From Pseudoflavonifractor_A sp022772585 (GTDB lineage: Bacteria; Bacillota; Clostridia; Oscillospirales; Oscillospiraceae), in contig NZ_JBQHUB010000008.1 in the NCBI RefSeq assembly GCF_052065415.1, positions 1 to 64,000 of the forward strand: 64,000 nt of DNA, written 5' to 3'. The translations under genes were made by a program, and so were the position numbers. Every line of letters starts with the position of its first letter. Positions within the stretch are counted from its first letter, which is position 1. This document shows, in pieces, positions 59,005-64,000 of the stretch. The notes beneath the pieces were generated by a model. The model did not search any database, was not told the origin of the DNA, and worked only from the letters and a program-made list of their open reading frames with translations.

Positions 59005-59445
59005 TCAGCCGGATATGGCCTGTGCCCCGCGCTTAAGCTCCTCCAGCGTCCGCCGGACAGCCTCCAGCGCCAAGACCGGATCGCTGATGCCCTCCACCGC
59101 CTGTTCCATCGGACAGCGCCCCGTACCGGCCCGGTTGATGATCTCATCGGCCAGGATATCCCATGACGCCCGAATCCCCCGTGCCTCCAATTCCTGCCGC
59201 GCACCCCGGCTCATCACCTGTCCGTGAACCGCTGCCACACCAGCCAGCGCGAACAGCAGGGCTGCCGCCCGGCCCACGATCTTGTCGGCGGCGGAGCAGC
59301 CCCGCAGATCGGTCCCTCGGGCCAGAAATTCCACCATGGGCCGGATGCCGGTCTGGCGGCTGGTATGGACCATGCCGCCGCCGCACAGGACGCAGGTATA
59401 GCCATCTTCCCTCAGAAGCTGCCTGGCCTGCTCCAGATCAGTCAT
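59005..59445 (-). CDS. DUF1893 domain protein
   Basis: A 146-residue protein with the cytidine-deaminase-like DUF1893 domain (ARQLLREDGYTCVLCGGGMV; SAADKIVGRAAALLFALAGV; MSRGARQELEARGI). Two Cys near CVLCGGG and one in GRCPMEQ. The family is often encoded beside an ECF-type membrane component, as here with 8 bp of overlap, so it may act on the imported compound or regulate it. No function is assigned. Confidence 0.87.
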   Translation of the reverse strand: MTDLEQARQLLREDGYTCVLCGGGMVHTSRQTGIRPMVEFLARGTDLRGCSAADKIVGRAAALLFALAGVAAVHGQVMSRGARQELEARGIRASWDILADEIINRAGTGRCPMEQAVEGISDPVLALEAVRRTLEELKRGAQAISG

Positions 59446-60007
59446 GATGCCGCTCCAGACGCTCCACCGCCAGCATCAGAACGGGGATCAGACACCACTG
59501 GAGCACCAGGCCGGGCAGACCAGCCGCGGCAGCGGTCCACACCGATGCAGCCGACATTCCCCAGATGCCCAGCACATAGCCTGCAAACAGGACCGCTGCC
59601 ATCCGGCAAACCCGGCCCGCCAGCTGGGCCAGGAGCACTTTCAGAAGCACGGGCATTTGGCGGCAGGCCAGAAGACCGGCAGCCAGGCCATAGGCCGCCA
59701 GTTCCACCGCCATGAAGGGAAGGATGCCCGCAGCCGGCATGCCGGACAGAAGGAAACTCACTGCCGGTGCCAACGAACCGGCTGCCGCACCTGCGGCGGG
59801 ACCGGCCAACAGGCCCACCAGCAGGATGGGAAGGTGCATGGGCAGGAAGGTCTGTCCCAAAGCTGTTCCTGCCCCGGTCAAGGCCCCCACCGCATGGAAG
59901 AGCTCCGGCAGCGCCACAGCTGCGGCAATGGCCGCCAGCACGGCCGCCGTCCTGGCCTGAATGGAATGGAACACAGTTGTCCGGCGTATCACTGCTGTGT
60001 TTGTCAT
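59438..60007 (-). CDS. ECF transporter S component
   Basis: About 189 residues, hydrophobic, with six predicted membrane helices (ARTAAVLAAIAAAVALPELF; LPMHLPILLVGLLAGPAAGA; AVSFLLSGMPAAGILPFMAV). The segment LGQTFLPMHLPILLVGLL is characteristic of substrate-binding S components of energy-coupling-factor vitamin importers; ATPase and T components must be elsewhere. The vitamin cannot be named. GGGAG lies eight bases before the ATG; a longer frame overlaps tRNA-Pro. Confidence 0.83.
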   Translation of the reverse strand: MTNTAVIRRTTVFHSIQARTAAVLAAIAAAVALPELFHAVGALTGAGTALGQTFLPMHLPILLVGLLAGPAAGAAAGSLAPAVSFLLSGMPAAGILPFMAVELAAYGLAAGLLACRQMPVLLKVLLAQLAGRVCRMAAVLFAGYVLGIWGMSAASVWTAAAAGLPGLVLQWCLIPVLMLAVERLERHHD

Positions 60008-60042
60008 ATCATCGTCTCCCTCTCTGCTTTTCATATCCGGAT

Positions 60043-60073
60043 AAAAAAGAAGCACTTGCATTTCTGCAAGTGC
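60043..60073 (-). terminator. Terminator of tRNA-Pro
   Basis: Arms GCACTTGCA and TGCAAGTGC around a short ATTTC-type loop, minus-strand tail TTCTTTTTT. It lies between tRNA-Pro and the ECF S gene. Confidence 0.85.
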
Positions 60074-60077
60074 CCTT

Positions 60078-60154
60078 TGGTCCGAGTGACTGGACTTGAA
60101 CCAGCGGCCTCTTGAACCCCATTCAAGCGCGATACCAAACTTCGCCACACCCGG
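60078..60154 (-). tRNA. tRNA-Pro (anticodon GGG)
   Basis: A 77-base cloverleaf on the minus strand with encoded CCA: acceptor CCGGGTG/CACTCGG (C1-G72 typical of bacterial tRNA-Pro), anticodon stem CTTGA/TCAAG with loop ATGGGGT (anticodon GGG), T arm GCTGGTTCAAGTCCAGT. Confidence 0.95.
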
Positions 60155-60348
60155 ATCTCTTTTGCTGCTTAACTCAGGCAGCTTATATAATATAGCATAG
60201 CTGCTTTTACTTTGCAAGTGTTTTCGTGAAAATTTTGCTTATTTTTTATCTGCACTTTTTGCCTCGCCCTGGCTGCCGCCGCAGCTCGCATTTCTTCTTC
60301 GTGATTCATAGAATGGCTCATCACGATCTACCGTCAGGAGGTGCCGCT

Positions 60349-60560
60349 GTGTCAGTCCCATCCGGAGCCGCGCTGCCCGTAGCAGTCAACGCTGCGGCCC
60401 TTGTTATCGCCCAGAATCTGAACGACCAGGAGCTGGGTATCTGGCTGCCGCTCTCACACAGCTGGCCGATACGCTGGCCACCATCGCGCTCACCCGAGCT
60501 GCAGAAGAGAGTGCCTGCCGGCCTGGCTGCGTATCATATACCCGCCAGTCCCAAGCTTAA
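60349..60560 (+). pseudogene. Frameshifted small gene (DUF6774-like)
   Basis: Starts at GTG 60349 with a perfect AGGAGG seven bases upstream (SVPSGAALPVAVNAAALVIA, QNLNDQELGI). One base is then missing near 60445 and the frame resumes as LAAALTQLADTLATIALTRA to a stop at 60558. The joined sequence resembles short Oscillospiraceae proteins with an ELALLAAVFTQLGDTLATI-type core. Start, ribosome site, stop and a strong terminator directly after are all intact, so the defect is recent or a sequencing error. Confidence 0.65.
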
Positions 60561-60595
60561 AAAAGAAGCACCTGCTTTGCAGGTGCTTCTTTTTT
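60559..60595 (+). terminator. Terminator after the frameshifted small gene
   Basis: Perfect arms AAAAAAGAAGCACCTGC and GCAGGTGCTTCTTTTTT around TTT. It overlaps the stop codon of the gene. Confidence 0.92.
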
Positions 60596-60599
60596 GGAA

Positions 60600-60748
60600 A
60601 GAGCGAACACGTTCGAGGCATTGCCTTCCCACCTCGCACCCAACCGCGAACCCAGCGGAGCGGAGCGCGGTTGGAAGCAAAGAAAAAGCACGTTCGGCGT
60701 ATGAAAAGGCCCTAAGGCCTTTTCTTCGCCTTAGGGCTTTTTCTGGGC
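60600..60748 (-). repeat. tRNA 3'-flank element downstream of tRNA-Leu
   Basis: Read on the minus strand from the tRNA, this matches the first tRNA-Arg flank: CAGAAAAAGCCC, a terminator (GCCCTAAGG/CCTTAGGGC, 60709-60737), CCTTTTCATACGCCGRACGTG, CTTTTTCTTYGCTT, and then a hairpin CCAACCGCG/CGCGGTTGG around GCTCCGCTCCGCTGGG. Confidence 0.75.
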
Positions 60749-60836
60749 TGGTGCGCGAGGCGGGACTTGAACCCGCACGTGCGTAATGCACACTAGAACC
60801 TGAATCTAGCGAGTCTGCCAATTCCACCACTCGCGC
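60749..60836 (-). tRNA. tRNA-Leu (anticodon CAG)
   Basis: An 88-base class II tRNA with encoded CCA: acceptor GCGCGAG/CTCGCGC, D arm TGGTGGAATTGGCAGAC, anticodon loop TTCAGGT (CAG), long variable arm TGTGCATTACGCAC, T arm GCGGGTTCAAGTCCCGC. Confidence 0.96.
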
Positions 60837-60888
60837 GTCTCCATGGCCTTGGCTTGAGTTTTCTGCTCATCGCCTCAGCGCAAGATAT

Positions 60889-60917
60889 ATATTATCACAG
60901 GCGTTGTGCTCTGTCAA
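60889..60917 (-). promoter_or_regulatory. Promoter of tRNA-Leu
   Basis: Minus strand TTGACA (complement of 60912-60917), 17-bp spacer, TAATAT (complement of 60889-60894); ~55 bp before the tRNA. Confidence 0.7.
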
Positions 60918-60983
60918 CATCTTTTTTCAAAAAAATATCTCATTTTCTCTTTCCCGCCACAAAGGGACTTCTCTCCCCCTTTC

Positions 60984-61022
60984 AAAAAATTCCCGCCCGC
61001 GGGCTTGGCCCGCGGGCGGGAA
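60984..61022 (-). terminator. Terminator of the MsmX-type ATPase gene
   Basis: Arms TTCCCGCCCGCGGGC (60990-61004) and its complement (61008-61022), minus-strand tail TTTTTTG. Confidence 0.92.
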
Positions 61023-61060
61023 AGTTCAGCATCCGATCTTGTCTTCTGCTCCCCCGCAGA

Positions 61061-62182
61061 TCAGGGGATCAGATTCTTCTCGGTCTGGGGATCAAACATA
61101 TGCAGCAGATCCGTACGGAAGGTGAAATGGACCTCGGTGCCGTACTGGATGCCGCCGCGGTGCTCTTCAGGCAGATCCACGGTGGGCACGCGGAGGACCA
61201 CGTCCTTGCCATCGGCGTTAACGTGCAGGTGGACCTCGCTGCCCATCATCTCGGACACGTCCACCAGACCGCTGACCGTATTGGCGGCCTTGCCGGGAGC
61301 AAAGGCCATATGCTCAGGACGAACACCCAGAATGATATCCTGGCTGTCCACATTGGCGGCTTTCAGACCCGCAATGATCTTGGCGTCAGGGGTAATGGAA
61401 GCGCCATGGCACTTGACCACATAGCTGTCTCCGGTTTTCTCCAGCTTGGCGTCAAAGAAGTTCATCTGGGGCATTCCGATAAAGCCGGCCACGAAGATAT
61501 TGGAGGGATGATCAAACACTTCCTGAGGAGTGCCGATCTGCTGGATAAAGCCGTCCTTCATGATGACCATGCGGTCACCCAGGGTCATAGCCTCGGTCTG
61601 GTCGTGAGTTACGTAGATGAAGGTGGTGTTGATGCGCTGGCGGAGCTTGATGATCTCGGCGCGCATCTGGTTGCGCAGCTTGGCGTCCAGGTTGGACAGG
61701 GGCTCGTCCATCAGGAACACCTGGGGCTCGCGCACGATGGCGCGGCCGATGGCAACACGCTGCCGCTGGCCGCCGGACAGGGCCTTGGGCTTGCGGTCCA
61801 GATACTGAGTGATGTCCAGGATCTCAGCGGCCTCGCGGACCCGCTTGTCGATCTCATCCTTGGGCATCTTGCGCAGTTTCAGGGCGAACGCCATGTTCTC
61901 GTACACCGTCATGTGGGGGTACAGAGCGTAGGACTGGAAGACCATGGCGATGTCCCGGTCCTTGGGCTCCACATCGTTCATCCGCTTGTCGCCGATGAGC
62001 AGGTCGCCCTCGGAGATCTCCTCCAGACCGGCGATCATCCGCAGAGTCGTGGACTTGCCGCAGCCGGAGGGACCGACCAGAACGATGAATTCCTTGTCCG
62101 CGATCTCCAGATTGAAGTCGTGGACAGCGGTCACCTTGTTGTCATAGATCTTCTTGACGCCCTTCAGAGTAACAGTTGCCAT
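61061..62182 (-). CDS. Carbohydrate ABC transporter ATP-binding protein (MsmX/UgpC family)
   Basis: A 373-residue ATPase that energises sugar importers, often shared by several. Walker A LVGPSGCGKSTTLRMIAG, Q-loop FQSYALYPHMTVYENMAF, signature LSGGQRQRVAIGRAIV, Walker B FLMDEPLSNLDAKLR, then the C-terminal TOBE/OB regulatory domain (ILGVRPEHMAFAPG). ATG 62182 gives MATVTLKGVKKIY; an ATG two codons upstream is possible, and neither has a good ribosome site within 12 bases. No permease or binding protein lies nearby, consistent with a multitask ATPase. A hairpin is present in its leader. Confidence 0.92.
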   Translation of the reverse strand: MATVTLKGVKKIYDNKVTAVHDFNLEIADKEFIVLVGPSGCGKSTTLRMIAGLEEISEGDLLIGDKRMNDVEPKDRDIAMVFQSYALYPHMTVYENMAFALKLRKMPKDEIDKRVREAAEILDITQYLDRKPKALSGGQRQRVAIGRAIVREPQVFLMDEPLSNLDAKLRNQMRAEIIKLRQRINTTFIYVTHDQTEAMTLGDRMVIMKDGFIQQIGTPQEVFDHPSNIFVAGFIGMPQMNFFDAKLEKTGDSYVVKCHGASITPDAKIIAGLKAANVDSQDIILGVRPEHMAFAPGKAANTVSGLVDVSEMMGSEVHLHVNADGKDVVLRVPTVDLPEEHRGGIQYGTEVHFTFRTDLLHMFDPQTEKNLIP

Positions 62183-62317
62183 GTACATAGAGCCGTAAGA
62201 GCAGAGCCTCCGCTGCTGCTCCCTTGCTCCGGGAGAGCGAAACCCCCGGAACATTACGACAGGTCTCCACACTGCCGCACCGCCGGCCCAGCGGAATTTC
62301 CTCCTTTTTTACAGCTC

Positions 62318-62350
62318 CCTCCGCCTTATGGTTATGGAGTAAGGCGGAGG
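62318..62350 (-). other. Stable hairpin in the leader of the MsmX-type gene
   Basis: Arms CCTCCGCCTTA (62318-62328) and TAAGGCGGAGG (62340-62350) are perfect, with no T-run. On the minus strand AAAAAAGGAGG (a Shine-Dalgarno look-alike) follows about 5-10 bases later, ~115 bases before the ATG. Possibly a regulatory leader. Confidence 0.4.
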
Positions 62351-62436
62351 TGCTTGAATATCGGCGCCCCGCGCCGGGGGGAATCTGTGTCCATTATGCC
62401 AGAACTGCGTCTTAATTACAAGTCTTTTTGTACAGT

Positions 62437-63564
62437 TTAAATAGTTCCATGGGTCACTTGTCCGCGGAAGATGACCGCCCGAAGCTCCAGATTCTCATCC
62501 AGCACAGCCAGATTGGCCAGCTTGCCGGGCTCGATGCTGCCCACCCGGCTGTAGATGCCGATGGCCTTGGCGGGGTTCACCGCCGCAGCCCGCACCGCCA
62601 CCTCCAGCGGGATGCCGAAGGATACCGCAGTACGCATGCAGTTCATCAGATCGGTGACCGAACCGGCCAGCGTGCCGTCCTCCAAGGTCGCGTACTTGCC
62701 GTTTACTTTGACGGCCTGGCCACCCAGGGTGTAGTCTCCGTCCGGCATGCCGGCGGCGCGCATGGTGTCGCTGATCAGGATGACCCGCTTGGCGCCGAAG
62801 AGCTGGAACACCGCCCGCACCACGCTGGGGTGGATGTGGACGCCGTCGCAGATGAGCTCCACCTTGCAGCCCGGGTTATCGAAGGCCGCGCCCACCACGC
62901 CGGGAGCCCGGTGGGTAAATGCGGGCATGGCGTTGAACAGATGGGTGGCCTGACGCGCGCCGGCAGCATAAGCGGCCATGGCAGTGTCATAGTCGGCGGT
63001 GGTATGGGCCACCGAGACGGTAACTTCGTCGGCCACCTCCCGGATAAAGTCCAGGGCACCGGGCTCCTCGGGGGCCACGGACACCAGCTTCACCAGTCCC
63101 TCGGAGGCCATCTCCAGCCGGCGGAGCATCTCCACATCGGGGGCGTGGAGCCAGTCGCCGTTCTGGGCCCCCCTCTTGGCGTAGGACAGGAACGGGCCCT
63201 CCAGGTTCACGCCGCACAGCATGGCGCCGCTCTTGCTGGTCTTGCGGTGATTGGCCGCGTTTTTGCAGACTTTGATGAGCTGCTCCTCCAGCAGGGTCAT
63301 GCCGGCGGGGCAGATCTGGGTCACGCCCCGGGACAGCTCGTAGTCGGCCATGATCTGCAGGCCCTCGGCGTCTCCGTCACTGAAATCGTGACCCTTGGCG
63401 CCGTGAAAATGCAGGTCGGTCAGACCGGGGATCACGTAGCAGCCCGACAGATCGGCGGTCTTGCCGTCAGCACTCAGACCCGCCAGAAACTCCCCCTCAA
63501 TACAGACGTCCCGCCGGACAAAGCCGTCATGGACGTCATAGACCTTCGCTCCGGTCAGCCGCAT
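62437..63564 (-). CDS. nagA: N-acetylglucosamine-6-phosphate deacetylase
   Basis: A 375-residue amidohydrolase giving glucosamine-6-phosphate. Metal and catalytic residues are in LTDLHFHGAKGHDFSDGD, CGVNLEGPFLSYAKRGAQN, VSVAHTTADYDTAMAAYAAG and the catalytic Asp in VILISDTMRAAGMPDGDY. Length is normal. The start overlaps the nagB end by 10 bp, giving the order nagB-nagA on the minus strand. Confidence 0.95.
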   Translation of the reverse strand: MRLTGAKVYDVHDGFVRRDVCIEGEFLAGLSADGKTADLSGCYVIPGLTDLHFHGAKGHDFSDGDAEGLQIMADYELSRGVTQICPAGMTLLEEQLIKVCKNAANHRKTSKSGAMLCGVNLEGPFLSYAKRGAQNGDWLHAPDVEMLRRLEMASEGLVKLVSVAPEEPGALDFIREVADEVTVSVAHTTADYDTAMAAYAAGARQATHLFNAMPAFTHRAPGVVGAAFDNPGCKVELICDGVHIHPSVVRAVFQLFGAKRVILISDTMRAAGMPDGDYTLGGQAVKVNGKYATLEDGTLAGSVTDLMNCMRTAVSFGIPLEVAVRAAAVNPAKAIGIYSRVGSIEPGKLANLAVLDENLELRAVIFRGQVTHGTI

Positions 63565-64000
63565 ACCGGCTCACCCGCCTCTACCAGCTTGCTGAGGGCG
63601 GCACGGTCGCCCACCAGGGTCACATCAGGATGGAGCTGCAGCACGGAAGCTGGCACATCGGGGGTAACAGGGCCACGGAATGCGCGGTACACGATGTCGG
63701 CCTTCTCCTCGCCGCTGACCACGATCAGGATGCGGCGGGCATTCATGATGTTCTTGATGCCCATGCTCAGCGCTTGGCGGGGCACATCCTCCCGGCGCTC
63801 AAAGAAGCGCTTATTGGCCTCGATCGTGCTCTCGGTCAGATTGACCACGTGGGTCTCCAGGCCAAAATTGTCGCCGGGCTCGTTAAAGGCGATGTGGCCG
63901 TTGTGACCCATGCCCAGCAGCTGCAGGTCGATACCGCCCAGGTCCCGGATGAGCTGGTTGTAGGCGGCGCACTCGGCCACAGGGCTCTTGGCCAGGCCGT
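63555..64000 (-). CDS. nagB: Glucosamine-6-phosphate deaminase (5' part outside the window)
   Basis: The C-terminal ~148 residues of NagB, which converts glucosamine-6-phosphate to fructose-6-phosphate and ammonia. LQLLGMGHNGHIAFNEPGDN holds the active-site His and Glu; QALSMGIKNIMNARRILIVV is also diagnostic. The frame stays open to the window edge (GLAKSPVAECAAYN), so the true start is beyond 64000. With NagA it channels amino sugars into glycolysis. Confidence 0.96.
   Translation of the reverse strand, partial: GLAKSPVAECAAYNQLIRDLGGIDLQLLGMGHNGHIAFNEPGDNFGLETHVVNLTESTIEANKRFFERREDVPRQALSMGIKNIMNARRILIVVSGEEKADIVYRAFRGPVTPDVPASVLQLHPDVTLVGDRAALSKLVEAGEPVCG

Noticed and set aside
60226..60786. 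Single 186-residue plus-strand protein across 60226-60786
   Set aside because: The frame runs through the small gene's frameshift, a terminator and antisense to tRNA-Leu; only the part near 60349-60445 looks coding.

Overview
The window comes from a GC-rich, endospore-forming anaerobe of the Bacillota, most likely class Clostridia, family Oscillospiraceae (the Flavonifractor / Lawsonibacter / Intestinimonas neighbourhood). That placement rests on a complete spoIIIAA-AH operon, the Firmicutes gene order spoIIIA - asp23 - nusB - xseA - xseB - ispA - dxs - tlyA - nadK - argR - recN, T-box and lysine riboswitches, a Rex repressor, a selenocysteine formate dehydrogenase and a remnant of glycine/betaine reductase. 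The genus is an inference; no 16S gene is present.

Layout. 149-3750 (minus): a NifX-like Fe-Mo-cofactor protein with its DUF134 regulator, then queA and a SpoIID-like protein. 3790-6972 (plus): lysine riboswitch and asd-dapA-dapB. 7038-13273: hisC and DUF951 (minus), an S1-domain protein (plus), an AI-2E-type transporter (minus), then a tyrosine T-box driving an EamA transporter and tyrS (minus). 13288-24374 (minus): hydrolase pseudogene and the recN-to-asp23 housekeeping cluster, whose genes mostly overlap as ATGA/GTGA. 24520-29373 (minus): spoIIIA operon behind a sigma-E-type promoter. 29455-42245 (plus): two M16-family proteins, lgt, ylxM-ffh-rpsP-khpA-rimM-trmD, degV, a WYL regulator fused in frame to a zinc ribbon, rsmA and GTP-type PEP carboxykinase.

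42409-48410 (plus) is a NuoE/NuoF-like diaphorase pair plus a 904-residue FdhA in which an in-frame UGA followed by a SECIS hairpin encodes selenocysteine, then fdhD. Together they should connect formate/CO2 to NAD(H), possibly with ferredoxin. 48483-60836 is an accessory-like stretch: an unusual amidase, a candidate small RNA, two identical tRNA-Arg genes with related 3' flanks, a 5'-truncated GrdB-like selenoprotein gene, a nucleoside-type BMP/ABC transporter, two small proteins missed by length cut-offs, an SLH protein with Rex, a DUF1893/ECF-S pair, tRNA-Pro, a frameshifted small gene and tRNA-Leu. 61061-64000 (minus) holds an MsmX-type ATPase and nagA-nagB.

The most interesting points are the two UGA-recoded genes, the Tyr T-box placed ahead of a transporter, the WYL/zinc-ribbon read-through fusion, the CU-rich small RNA candidate and the repeat family lying 3' of tRNA genes. 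I found no CRISPR array, prophage, intact insertion sequence or obviously unknown multi-gene defence system. Most long antisense frames are GC shadows.
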